Shown here: in pieces, positions 33,892 through 46,333 of the stretch
How the letters are laid out: each line of letters opens with the position of its first letter
Position numbering within the stretch: position 1 is the stretch's first letter
DNA from: Gnetum montanum
Taxonomy: Eukaryota > Streptophyta > Gnetopsida > Gnetales > Gnetaceae
Reading direction: 5' to 3'
Assembly (NCBI GenBank): GCA_015680685.1
Contig: MNCI01008656.1
Coordinates: 149,039 to 213,038 of the forward strand
DNA: 64,000 nucleotides
The notes under the pieces: model-generated
Told to the model about the DNA's origin: nothing
Seen by the model: only the letters and a program-made list of their open reading frames with translations
The model's database searches: none
Program-made: the position numbers and the translations under genes

Positions 33892-36005
33892 ATGACACAC
33901 AAGAAGAAATAGGTGCAAGCTCTAAATCGAGACATGGAGAGAACAAATTCTACCTTCCAAATGATGGTTTCTTAATTGGATGAAATTAGCATAAAGGTGG
34001 ATAGCCATGCAAGCCCTAGCCATATTTTGACACATGGAGGTACGTTCAAATAAAGAAGTTTCACAATTAGGTGGAGATGGATTAGATAAAGAGGAAGGTC
34101 AATCTAGCTATGGGAGTATAGAAAATCATAAAACAAAGTTTCCAATGGGAGGGAATCCTATTCCTCAAATAAGAACTCCAAGGAATCTAGTCATGTTCAA
34201 TACTTCTTCAAGCCAACTTGAAAATGAAGATGAGGCAAGGCTTGCTAGAGTGTTTAGAAATGCTTCAAGACTTTTATATATAGAGTTGAAGACTTTGAAT
34301 GATGTAGATGGTACCAATGCTTTTTCAAGTTGTCTAAAGATACTTTAGAAGCATTTTCAATTATAAGAAGTACTAAAAAAAATTGAGGATACCTATTGCT
34401 AAATCCAAATTAGAAGGTATGGCTTCTACTTGGTGGAAAAATGATTCCCAATGTTATGAAAGATGAAATTATCAACCTATCAGAGATTGCAATCTAATGA
34501 AATATTGGTTGAAAAATGATTTGAACAATCTCTTCATAGATAACAAATCATGATGAAATTGAAATTCCTAAGGCAATGTAACAAGGATTTCAAAGAATTT
34601 TATATCAAATATCTGAATCTATTCCATCAAGCTAAGGAAAATGAAAAAAGTATGAGCAAGCTTCAATCTTTTTAGGAGATCTCAAAATGATGTACCAGCA
34701 AGAGTTGTCCTTTTATGAGCCACAAAGTCTTGAGGAGGCTTATGATTTAGCACTCAAAATTGAGAAGAAATTAGATCGATTTGAAAACAGGAGCAAACAA
34801 AGCTCTAAGGGAATGCAAAAGGAATATAGATTTGATAAGGTATTGATGAGTGGTGAGGTACCCCTACACTCAACCATATGAATATGAGTGTTTCACGTAC
34901 GATCCGGTCGAACTCCGTAGACGGACTAGTTGTGGTATCCAAACAGTTACTCGTAGATCACAGTTTGCTATCTTCCCACCTAGACTAGTATTAGCTTTGT
35001 CACGTATGGTTTAGTCCAAAGTGAGGTATATGATGTGGTTTCTAACCTAGTGTTGCTCCTAGAGGCAATGGAAAATATCTTTAATTAAGCTAAGAGGAAA
35101 AGGGAGAGAGAGTCTAAAATAATAGGATATGGGGAGAGAGAATCTAAGCTAGCCTAAGTGCGATGAGCATCCATTCCTTAAGCATTTGTACACATCTTGG
35201 ACCTTGTGCATGACTACCACTAGGATTACCAAGCACATGGCCTAAGTACGCTACTGGGCTACCAAGTAGTCACACTTGAATGCTCGTGATTAAGTTGTAC
35301 TCATTCTACATTACTAGGAGATAAGGGTGAAGAGATATTAACTAAGAAAGTAGTAAATAATAATTAAATAAATAAATAATTAGGCTAAGTGGATGCTGCA
35401 ATGATGAAGTAATCTCAATCTTTATTGCCAGTCATGTGCGTGTCCAAGTACGTCATACTCAAATAAGGATGCTATACAATTACAATCACCACACTACAGG
35501 CATGCACTAGGAGAAAAGGGTTGAGAGGAAAAACTGATGTACTAAAAAATTATTGAAAACTTAAACTTAATAACTCTAAAAACTGCCTACGAGATTTTCC
35601 TACCTATTATTTATAGATGAGGAGATAGGTTGCAATATCGCGTATGTGGTATCGCATCTAGGCTATGATATCGCGTACGTGATATTGCATACACGATATC
35701 ATGGTTGCGATATCGCGGCCAAAAAATTCATGACTCATTAGGTATCTATTCTAAATTTGAAAGAAAGGAGTGAAACCAAGAAAATAAGACTAACAAAGAT
35801 GATGAGAAGGACAAAATTGAGGGACCAAGGTAAGGGAGGAAAGGGTCAAGCTAGCAACTCATCAAAACTACAATGCTTCAAATGTGAAGAATAGGAACAT
35901 AAGTAATAGGAATGTCCACTTCACAAGGCAACTACAGGAAAGGATGTGCAAACCATGAAGATGGAGGAGACATCAAGCCAAGATTTTCAAAGAGGTAATC
36001 CTAAT
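33892..36005 (+). pseudogene. Element G gag, interrupted by solo LTR D
   Basis: A second copy of the F gag begins MTHKKK at 33892. Preserved blocks include DEARLARVFRNASRLLYIELKTLNDVDG (34034-34348), QQELSFYEPQSLEEAYDLALKIEKKL (34687-34880) and, after the solo LTR, a zinc-knuckle remnant (about 35875-35920). The frame is split at 34844 by solo LTR D and ends at 36005, where element E starts. Everything 3' of this point is missing on this side, unlike F. Confidence 0.8.
34844..35740 (-). mobile_element. Solo LTR D of the TGATGAG family
   Basis: An 897-bp LTR (TGATGAGTGG...ACTCATTA) with a perfect 5-bp target duplication GGTAT (34839-34843 and 35741-35745) and no internal sequence. It lies inside element G gag. 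On the minus strand the palindromes are at 35720-35630 and the TATA box is the complement of about 35603-35614. A solo LTR arises by recombination between the two LTRs of a full element. Confidence 0.95.
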
Positions 36006-36935
36006 TGATGAGTCATGTTTTTCCTGGCCTTGATGTTAGAGCCTTGACATCACAACCTTGTATCGAAGCCTTCTATCAATGTCCCAATGTCAGAGCCTTG
36101 ATGTCAGGTGCCCAACATTACATACATGATGTTGAAGCCATGACACAACATTGGATACTTGACATTATAGGGTGTACTCTAGTTTATAAATATAAGGCTT
36201 GGGCTCATGATTTCCATATAGTCTTTTAGTCAAAGTAGCAAATCTCTTGTAGTTTGTTTTCTCCAGAGTTAGAATATTCCTAGTGCATTCCTATAGAGTA
36301 ATGTTTGTAATTGTACGACACATTTTTTTGAGTGTGATGTACTTGGGTACATTACATGAATAGAAATAAAGATTGAGATTACTTTTATCATTGTAGCATC
36401 CACGTAGATTAATGTTGTTGTTTTAATTATGTAATGCTTTCTTTAGTTAAACATTTTCATTTATTTTTATTTACTCTTCTTGTTGTTAAGTAGAATGTGT
36501 ATGCCTTAATCATGAGAATTTAAGTGGAGATACTTGGTAATCCAGAAGTATATCATTTGGCATAACTAGTAACATACACTTGGCAATCCCAGAAGTAGCC
36601 TCACGAAGTCCAAGACATGTACAAATGATTAAGTGTAAATACTCATCACCCATAGGCTAGTTTAGATCTTGTTTTACATCATTCATTAGTTTAATTAATT
36701 TATCTCTTTATCATCATCAGGAGTAGTGTAGAAATTAGACAACATCATACCCCTCACTTTAGACTAAACCATACACGATAAAGCTACCACTAGTCCAAGT
36801 GGGAAGAGAGTGAACTATGATTAGAGCATAACAATCTAGATGCCACAGCTAGTCCCATCCATGGAATTTGACCAAATCATGTGTGAATGCTTGTGATTCA
36901 TATGGTTGAGCCTAGGGGCACCTCGCTACTCATCA
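36006..36935 (+). repeat. Element E 5' LTR with a different U3 array
   Basis: Termini, R (ATAAAGATTGAGATTAC near 36365) and U5 match A to D. The U3 between the first 12 bp and the TATA box (TTTATAAATATAAGG, about 36183-36197) instead holds repeats like GAGCCTTGACATCA and GATGTCAG at 36030-36165, in place of the GATATC/CGTACG palindromes. Confidence 0.88.
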
Positions 36936-36936
36936 T

Positions 36937-36957
36937 TGGCACTATTTCTGGGGATGG
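36937..36957 (+). promoter_or_regulatory. Element E primer-binding site (tRNA-Asp-like)
   Basis: TGGCACTATTTCTGGGGAT lies one base after the LTR end, about 14 of 19 identical to the expected tRNA-Asp site and aligned with the site in A. Confidence 0.6.
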
Positions 36958-37054
36958 TGGTAGTTATCTAGATTAGTTATATTATATATGATAATTGTAA
37001 AAGGTCTTAACAATACATCTTTTAGAAACTATTAAATCACACACACCAAGAACA

Positions 37055-39630
37055 ATGTCTCTCTCACATAGAAGTAACTATGAACTATATAGTGCACACA
37101 TTCATTGAAGAACTAATGAAACATACAATGAAGAAGATTGGAGTGATCAACCTTATGCAGGGGTTTCTATGATCATGACCACCTTGACGACACTTAAAGA
37201 CAACATTCACTTAAGGCAAACAATCTTGAAGAAGAAGATGTAAGTCCTAGACTAGGGGAGGCCTCAAGGCCTAATACCTTCTCAAAACCTATAAACGATA
37301 AACCAAGGGACCTTGAGGAACACCATAGAAACCATGGCAATTTGTCTAGTTCTTCATCATCATCTTCTTCACCTTCAATGTCTAGTTTTTATGAAGATGA
37401 ATGTAGATATAGAAAGAGAGTTCCATTATAGGATTAGACTACAAACCAAAATCAAACCTATGGGAAAAGTCAAAGAATATACCATGAACATAGAAATTTC
37501 CCTCACAATTCGCTTAATGATGATGAACCCTTGTTGGCCACTAAGAGCCTAATGCATATCATAGAGGCCATTAAGATATCTTGTAGACATTACAAAAAAA
37601 TTCATTTACCTAAGCTAGACATGAATAATCTTTCTAATTTTGCAAGAGGTTATGATTCAGATTTGCAACATCATTTACAAGCCTTCCATGATGCCTGTAC
37701 TTTTTACAACATTGAAAGTGGATGGCAAAAGATTAAGCTCTTTCCTAGGGCACCAATTGATAAAGCTGAAGTGTGGTATAAATCGTTGAGACCAAACTCA
37801 ATCTGACAATGGTCTACAATGTTATAAATTTTCAACGAAAGATACCAAACTTATAAGAGAGTGTCCAATCTGAGGAGAAAACTCCAACATGGAAACAAGA
37901 ACAACATGAACCCTTGGATATGGCCTTAGATAGATATTATGCCTTACTAAATAAATGCCTAGGTCATGGTTTCTCCAAGGAAGAGCAACTTTACCACATC
38001 ATAGATGGGCTTCATAATGAAACAAGATTGACCCTTGGGATGTATGCCCCAAGGGAACTATATGAGCTCCAAGCCCATTAGATGAAGGAGCTCATAGAGT
38101 GTATGGAAAAGAAGAAGGAAAAATGTGTAAATGGGAGAATATCAAAAAACATCAATGGAACCCAACTCCTTAATCAAAGGAGATTCAAATTTATGGAAAG
38201 GATAATGAAACTCCTCCTAATAAGGTGATCCCACAACAAACCTTGTCGATACAAGAGTCNCGCCCCAAGGGAACTATATGAGCTCCAAGCCCATTAGATG
38301 AAGGAGCTCATAGAGTGTATGTTCAAAATAAGAAGGAAAAATGTGTAAATGGGAGAATATCAAAAAAAATCAATGGAACCCAACTCCTTAATCAAAGGAG
38401 ATTCAAATTTATGGAAAGGATAATGAAACTGCTCCTAATAAGGTGATCCCACAACAAACCTTGTCGATACAAGAGTCTATTGATGAATTAGAAGTAAAGT
38501 TTAATAGGATGTCTAAATGGATGGATGAGAATGTCACAACTCTTATTGAGATGGTCATAGAGAAGATCATGTAACACATGCTAGGTGATCACTATAAATA
38601 GAGGACACATAACCAAGACATAGTTAGAAACACTTTTTGGCAAACGAGAAAAGTGACTGAAAAAAGTGAGGCTAAAGATTCCATCAAAAATGAAGATTAT
38701 GGGTGTGACCTATGCATATATGACCATCCAAAGGGCCAATGCCCCATATTGTTGCATCTACAACACTATTGGGTAGGTACCTCAAATCTGAAATTTGTGC
38801 AAAAGAACTTGCCCGAGAGACTTCCTCTTCCATAAGGTAATTTCAGACAATCCCACAACCAACCATACCATCCTAGCAAGACTTATTACTAGCCTCAACA
38901 TCCTTAACTATAGTGGCAACAATCACAATCATGGGGAAGGCCACCACCAAATCAGCCATACCTACCAAAACCTCACAGATATTATGTTCAACATCCTATT
39001 TCTCCAACTAGTTTGGTGTCCTCCACTTCAAATCACCACTACCACTCTCCCAAGTACCATTAATACATGGCATTCTCTGAAGGATCACTATTGCATGCTT
39101 CTTACTATCGAACTTACCCTTAATATTTTCATCATCCATCTCCTTATATGCCACCACCAGCAACTCAGGAAGGTTTCGCACCACAATATTAACAAATGAA
39201 TGTTGCTTGTGCTACATATGTGCATAGACATGTTATTACCAATGGGTCTCAATAGCAACGTAGGAAACACCCCTTTTAGAGGAAAGGCTGTAAGCTAAAG
39301 CAAACCATGCATGGACCCATTGCATCATCTAAGCTAGCACAAGCCCAACCTAGTGCACTACCTTCCTTGTCTAAACCAATTTCCTCTAACCATACACAAG
39401 GTCCACCATCTATTCGTACTCCAATCCCACATCCAACCAATGAATCTAAAAACATGAGGAGACAAATGAATCCATGCATACCATCTCATAAGGAAGGGTG
39501 CAATAGTGGGCTAGTCATCCATACTTTTAACATGCCTCATATCCTAACCCACCATACATATAACAATCAAGTGTGTGACCAACAACTTTTCTACCTAGCC
39601 ACCACACCACTAATAGACACCTAGTGGCTG
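37055..39630 (+). pseudogene. Element E gag
   Basis: Starts MSLSHRSNYELYS at 37055, like A and C. The core LLATKSLMHIIEAIKIS...DLQHHLQAFHDACTFYNIESGWQKIKLFPRAPIDKAEVWYKSL is at 37531-37806. The helical CPxHG-like segment (LNKCLGHGFS) is near 37960. The zinc knuckle CDLCIYDHPKGQC is near 38710-38750 and the Pro/His/Thr-rich tail runs to about 39620. It contains stops, and 38046-38477 holds a near-perfect duplication around a single N that would break any frame. Confidence 0.8.
38046..38477 (+). repeat. Direct duplication of about 215 bp separated by one N
   Basis: 38046-38259 is repeated at 38262-38477 with few differences. The junction is the single N at 38260. The pattern fits two overlapping contig ends joined without merging. 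Confidence 0.85.
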
Positions 39631-39639
39631 GGGCATGAA

Positions 39640-41725
39640 AGGTTCCCAACATTTCATATATGCATGAACCCTATTTGTCCACCCCGTTTCACGGCCAAAT
39701 GTTTAGTCAAGGTGGTTATCCCCCATTATAGTCTTTAGGATTCTTAAGTGTTTTCATCTTTTTATTTTAAAACCTTTTGTTTTACACATTCTTTATTTTA
39801 CATCTTCTTATTTTCATGATATTAATATTTTCTAATTTTTTTACACCATCATTAGTACATTTAATGTTTCTTGAATATTTTACACTTTCTTTTATATTTT
39901 CTTTTATTTTGCTGTCATTTTCTAACTTTTTGTTCATAAGTGCTAGGTACAGTGGTAATGCATTGATTGATGGTGGTATGTACTATTTTTGTTATTTGAT
40001 TGTTGGTGTTTAGTTTCTAGCTTTGAATTTTGTTGTGGATGATTAGGACATGGTTTCTTTTTCATGTAATAGGTAGTGAGTTCACAACATCCACCCATCC
40101 ACAAACTCTATGGTTTTCCTTATTTTGGAAATGTGCAGTTCCTTTTTCACTAATAAAATTTTAATAAATTTGTGACTTTGGTAGTTTTTGAAGTTGGTAA
40201 GGATTAAAAGGTTTGAATAAGGTGTGGCTTCAAGGGGATTTGGGATTCTTTGTGCTTTTTTTTTGCCTGGGTGCATGTGTGTTTTCATAAATTTCTTACC
40301 ATTCCATGTCCACCAATAAAAGGCAGTTGAATAATTCCTTGCATGGTGTGGTTTTCATCAAAACAAAAACAAAAAAAATGAGGATTGAAAGAACACCTCT
40401 TGGACAAAATAAATGCATGTGTCTTTGCATGGTGTGGTTTCCATTTTGAAAACACAAAAGAAATAATGGGAATTTAAGCACACCCCTTAGAAAAAATAAA
40501 TAGGCTACATGCACTAGTTATGGGACTATAAAGACATGTACCCATGCCTAAAGGTCCCTTCTAACTAAGTCCCTTCCTCACTTCTTACTTCTCTTTTCTT
40601 CTCTAATAAGGAATAGTGGTTATTCTGTGGGAGCACTCTTGTGTCTTAGGGGGATAGACTGGTCTTAGAATATTGATGCAAAGTCACTGAACGTGATTGG
40701 TTTTGGTCTAGACTAAGGATGGATCCTATCAAGTCATTTAACCACAAAATCCACAAGGGACTTCATGTGACCTTAATCGGGAACTTCATTCCACTTTCTC
40801 TCATCCATCTATGCTTTTCATGTCTTATCTCAATGCTAGTTGTCTATTCTTGTTTGATGTCCTAGTTTGATGTGTCCAAATTCTTAGTTAGTTTCTTTTG
40901 AGTTTTTGTACTTAACCTTCAATAACCATTAATCATCCATAGAGTTGATGGACTCTTTGGTTTGAAGCTATGCAAGGGCATAAAAGGCTTGTGCCTTCTT
41001 TGGAGAGGATCCACTTGCATATCTTTTGGTTTAGTTAGTTAAGTTCTTTACCCTTAGACACTCTTACAATCAAATCATTTTGTTTACCCGATCAATGATA
41101 TCCAATTGTGCACATCATCACAACACTTTTTATTGAAATTTCCTTTTTATTGATGTGAATTCTTACACCCTCTTTAAATATTTCCTTGTATCAAACTTTT
41201 TCAAATTTAATGGACTGCTTATCTATTTGACCCTATTTGTTAGTTTTCTTGCTAACACTACTAAAGGAGTCAATCAACCACAATCACAACCTAGCTAAGT
41301 GTAACCACCAACGAGACAAGGCATTTAATATTTATATGTTACACATTGTACACTAATTCATGATTTTATTGTGATTATAGTGGAAAGCATGGACTGGAAG
41401 CAAGACTATCTTTACTAAAGATGATGCAGTAGTACCACACAATGAGGACTATTTGTGATGATTGGATCTCTTTTCTCTTTCTCATTATTTTGCTACCAAG
41501 AGGTGTTGGATGTCAATGTTATCTAGGGTGTTTACTTCTCTTATCATGAATACACCATTTTGTAAAAATTGTAATTCCATACACTTGGGCACTCAACGTC
41601 TATCTATTCTACTTGAATTAGTTTGTATGTTAGTCAATAATCCCATACCCACCCAATATTTTGTAAGGAACTTGTTCCTCATGTTGTTTAACTCAAGGAC
41701 AAGTTTTCATTTAGTTGTGTGGGTA
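39640..41725 (+). other. Element E 3' UTR-like region
   Basis: No gene is supported. The polypurine tract is decayed (TTTAGTTGTGTGGGTA just before 41726). The last 220 bp (about 41505-41725) recur at 42655-42874. Confidence 0.6.
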
Positions 41726-42607
41726 TGATGAGTCATGTTTTGCCTAGCCTTGACATTAGAGCCTTGTATCAATGCCTCAACGTCAGAGCCTCGACATCGC
41801 ATATGTGACGTCAGAGCCAGGACACAACATCGGATACCCAACGTAATAGGGTGTATTCTAGTCTATAATTATAGGGCTTAGGCTCATGATTTTCATATAG
41901 TTTTTTAGTTAGAGTAGCAGAGCACTTACATTTTTTTTTCTCGAGAGTTAGAATATTCCTAGTGCATGCCCATAGAGTGATGTTTGTAATCATACAACAC
42001 CTTTGTTTGAGTGTGACATACTTGGACACATTACATGACTAGCAATAAAGATTGAGATTACTTCCATCATTGTAGTATCCACTTAGATTAATATTATTGT
42101 TTTAATTATTAATTCTTTATTTAGTTAAACATTTCCATTTATTATTATTTACACTTCTTGTTGTTAAGTAGAATGTGTATGCCTTAATCACAAGCACTGA
42201 AGAAAAAATACTTGATAATCCAAAAGTGTATTGTTTGGTAGTGACATCCACTTGGTGATCCTAGAAGTAGCCTCATGAAGTCCAAGACATGTACATATGA
42301 TTAAGTATAGATACTCATCATCCATAAGCTAGTTTAGATCTTGTTTTACATCATTCATTAGTTTAATTAATTTATCTATTTATTGTCATCAAGTGTAGCA
42401 TAGAAATTAGACAACATCATATGCCTCACTTTGGACTAAGCCATACATGACAAAGCTACCACTAGCCCAAGTGGAAAGATAGTGAACTATAATTAGAGCA
42501 TAACGATCTAGATGCCACAACTAGTTCCATCCATGGAATTCAACAGAACCATGCATGAATGCTTGTGATTCATTTTGTTGAGTGTAGGGGTACCTCATTG
42601 CTCATCA
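41726..42607 (+). repeat. Element E 3' LTR
   Basis: About 882 bp, matching 36006-36935. U3 contains TGACGTCAGAGCC-like repeats (41747-41850) and R has GCAATAAAGATTGAG near 42040. Confidence 0.88.
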
Positions 42608-43545
42608 TTGGCATGCCACTCACTCTAGCATATAAATATAATTAAATATAGCTATTGGATGTTATCGTTATCTAGGGTGTTTACTTCTCTTATCATGAAC
42701 ATCCAGTTTTGTAAAAATTGTAATTCTATACACTTGGGCACTCAATGTCTATCTATTCCACTTGAGTTAGTTTGTATGTTAATCAATAATTCCATACCTA
42801 CCCAATATTTTGTAAGAAACTTGTTCCTAATTTTGTTTAACTTGAGGATGAGTTTTCATTTAGTCATGGGGCTATGATGAGTCATGTTTTGCCTAGCCTT
42901 GACATTAGAGCCTTGACATCATAGCCTTGTGTTAGAGCCTTGTATCAGTGCCCCAATGTTGGGTACCTAATGTTGAATATGTGACGTCAAAGCCAAGATG
43001 CGACATCAGATACCCAATGTCATAGGATGTACTCCAGTCTATAAATATAGGGCTCAAGCTCACAATTTCCATATAGTTTTTTTAGTCGAAGTAGCAGAGC
43101 TCTTACAATTTGTTTCCTCCAGAGTTAGAATATTCCCAATGCATGCCCACAAAGCAATGTTTGTAATCGTACAACACCTTTGTTTGAGTGTGATGTACTT
43201 TGACACATTACATGACTAGCAATAAATATTGAGATTACTTCCATCATTGCAGCGTCCACTTAGTTCAAGTGGGAAGATAACAAACTACGATAAAAGAATA
43301 ATGATCTAGATGCCACCACTAGTCCTATCCATGAAATTCAACCAAATCATGTGTGAATGTTTATGATTCGTATGGTTGAGCATAGGGGTACCTTGCTGCT
43401 CATGATTGGTGCATCACTCATTCTAGTATATAAATATAATTAAAGATAATTATATTTATATACTAGAGTGAGTGTAGGGGTACCTCGCTACTCATCCTTG
43501 ATTATTCTACCACTCACTCTAGTATATAAATATAATTAAAGATAA
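42608..43545 (+). repeat. LTR-stub-LTR array and palindrome at the right end of element E
   Basis: After the 3' LTR comes a flank-like unit (CACTCACTCTAG.ATATAAATATAATT), then a 220-bp copy of the element's 3' end (42655-42874), then a third, internally deleted LTR (42875-43405). The flank unit then recurs at 43415-43442, inverted at 43447-43474 and direct again at 43511-43538. Positions 43415-43474 form an inverted repeat with 28-bp arms (one mismatch) and a 4-bp loop. A stub of LTR end (GGGGTACCTCGCTACTCATC) lies between the last two copies. Confidence 0.85.
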
Positions 43546-45430
43546 TCCTTACATTAAAGTTACCACTTATATAAGTTTTAACTTTTAATTTGGAATATAA
43601 TTTATCTTGTTTTAAATATTGAAACAACTTTTTTTATAAAAAACTTAGCTTTACATAACATCTCATAGGTAAAAAATAACAAAAAGAAAAAAAATACCAA
43701 TTTTTTTTGAATAATCTTCAAATGGGCTTTTTTAGTAATGATTTATCACTATTTGATAAATTTGAGAGAATAAAGGGATAAAAATTTTCAACTCTAAGAT
43801 ATGGATCATTGAACTTAGAAAGGGGGGATGAATAAGTTTCCCAAATTAAAACTTTTTCAAACAATGTGCACACACCAAATTTAATGTGGTTTCCCAACAT
43901 GGGTAGTTCACACTTGAAGGATAGATCACAAGCACACATCTACACTTTATTACTCTAAAATGTGATTTGAAGTGTCCATACCTTGTATAGTCTTCAAGCC
44001 CCACTATGGAGTGTTATGCTGCAACACCAACCAGTCAACCCCACAAGGTTTTGTTAGGCTTGGAATGTGGTTTCTAGGCTTCCACAACCTTTACAATTTT
44101 GGGCTCCACTCCAGAGTGTTGTGCCATAACACCAATCACTCAATCCCACAGGATCCCAACAAGCTCAAGCAAGATGTATTCCCACAAGAAGCACATCAAC
44201 CTCACAAGGTAATAAGAGAGAATAATTACAAGGGATGAATGCAACTTAGTTTGCTAATGCTTGTACTTTGAGGTATAACACACTTTACAATGATCAAAAG
44301 ATAGAAAAATGAGGAGCAACAAATTTTACAATGACTAACACTTGATTATACAATGATTATACACAAGCTTGCATTTTTTCCAATGGATATAATGTCTTCT
44401 GATAGCTGCCATGTTTCTAAATTCATCTTAAAACTTGTGCAACAGCTAGCCAACAGTCACTAATGATCATGGAAGACATATTCTTCATGCCTAAGAGGCC
44501 TTTATATATTTGCCTTCTATTCTGGGAAGATGTCTTTTTCTAGGACATCTTTCTAAAATCTTCATTTTGGGAAGACATCTTTGTTTGATGGAAGATATCT
44601 TTCTAAAACTGGCCTACATTCTATAAAGACATCTTTGCTTGATGGAAGACATCTTTGCCTAAGGAAAGATATCTACTATTTCTTGAAGACATCTTTGCTT
44701 GTGCATCCTCCAGGTTTACCAAGACATCTATTATTTCTCAGAAACATCTTTCTTCAACCTTCCTTTGCATGATGAATTCATCATTCCTCATCCATAACCT
44801 TGATGTTCTACAACCATAATGATGACAAATTTGCTTATGAACTATTTTGATCCTTGTCCATGTTCTTTTAAATTCTTGCATGTTTGTTTGAGACCTTGTG
44901 GATGACCTTCTCCTTTGAGCTCTAAACCAATTTTTTCCTTATCATCAATGTAGCCTTTAGCTCATCTTGGTTTCCCATGTATGTTGTCCTACAAACACAA
45001 TAACCACATAACCATGCAAACAACCTTTGGCTTCATTTTACTTAGCATTTGACACACCAAAAGCTCCACATAAGATTATTTGAAATTCAACTACTCACCT
45101 ATGTTTAAATGCAATATTTATAATCTAGTTTGGAATATTTTGTTTTCAACTATTCACCAAAAGTTTGAAATTAAACTATTCACCAAAAGTACCTAGTTTG
45201 GAATATTTTATTTTCTTCCCTTGAAATCTTTGCTACATCATTATTCTTTAAATATACTCTTTTTTTTTTGCAAGTGGTTAGGTACCAAATGGTCCAAAAA
45301 TATTTTAAAAATGTATTTTCTCAACCAATGAGTATGAATGAAATTATCAAAGAGCATCTTCCAAAGAAATTATTATCCTTCATTACCTCATCAATGAATA
45401 CTACAAAATAAAGGAACATGAGTTGCAAAA
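43546..45430. repeat. Unclassified repeats, including an AGACATCT array
   Basis: No gene is supported. 43975-44165 holds two divergent copies of a unit of about 110 bp (CCCACTATGGAGTGTTATGC versus CTCCACTCCAGAGTGTTGTG). 44520-44750 holds about nine AGACATCTTT-like boxes like those at 17770-18089. The remainder is AT-rich and not recognised. Confidence 0.5.
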
Positions 45431-45439
45431 GAATCTCAT

Positions 45440-46333
45440 GTATACTAATATTTTCAATCACCTTAGAATAGTAGACATTTCAAGTCTCAAGAACTTTAGG
45501 CACCTCAACGTTCTTAGTACACCTAGATCTTTCAAATGCTCCAAAATATCTTTAAGGCATCAAGAAGTCTTGTAAGCTTTTAAAATTTCTTGAGAACCAA
45601 TATTTATACACCCCAGTGTTTAGGTTCCCAAGTTCTTCAGGTGGTCCACCATTTCTAGGAAATCTAGTATAGTTCAAGTATCCCACTTAGTTTTAGATTC
45701 CTCAATAGATTTTAGGCCCATTATTTATAAGTGTTTCATCATGTTTTAGACATTCCAATATAAATCAACCTTCCTACCATCTTTTATGCATTTCATCATG
45801 TTTCAAGTGTTCCACTATCTTTCAGGCATACTAGTATAATTCAATCATCCTAATATTTTTCAAGTGCTTCACCATGTTTTAGATACTCTAGTATAATTTA
45901 AGCACTACACCATATATTGAGTTGTCTAATTAATGATAGGAAACTTGAAACATTTGAGCTCTATTGAGGCACATGAAAGATGGTGGGACACCTGAACTAT
46001 ACTAGGATACGTAAACTCTCTTAAAACACATAAAAAATGGTGCACAACTTGAACTATACTATGTGGCTAAACTCTATTAGAATAATTGAAAGATGGTATA
46101 ATACCTAAACTTTCTTGAGGCACCTAAAAGATGGTAGGATGGCTAAACTCTATTGGAACACTTGAAAGGTTATGGAACAACTAAACTCTATTAGGATGCT
46201 TAAAAGATTATGCAATAGTTGAACTTTATTAGGGAACCTAAAAGATTATGTGGTAGCTAAACTATAATAGGATGCTTGAAAGATGGTGGGGCAATGAAAC
46301 TCTTTTAGAGATGTTCAAAGTTGGTCTGATGAC
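45440..46333. repeat. Foldback-like inverted array of short units (left part)
   Basis: 45440-45915 contains repeated units such as CTAGTATAATTCAA..ATCCTA and GTGCTTCACCATGTTTTAG. From about 45930 the complementary kind appears (GGACACCTGAACTATACTAGGAT, GAAAGATGGT) and continues past the element C insertion to about 55675. Units are about 40-70 bp and diverged. Long terminal inverted repeats built of subrepeats are a feature of foldback transposons, but no terminal target duplication could be fixed. Confidence 0.5.

Larger units (their letters stand above)
36006..42607 (+). mobile_element. Element E: pol-less Athila/Tat-like element, plus strand
   Basis: The 5' LTR (36006-36935) and 3' LTR (41726-42607) begin TGATGAGTCATG and end CTCATCA. 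A tRNA-Asp-like primer site, gag (37055 to about 39630) and 2 kb of 3' UTR-like DNA follow. The 3' UTR resembles that of B (the CTTTGCATGGTGTGGTTT segment at 40420 pairs with its complement at 20425). No pol and no 3' ORF are present. The left flank is CTAAT; no matching flank is found on the right, where further LTR pieces follow. Confidence 0.85.
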
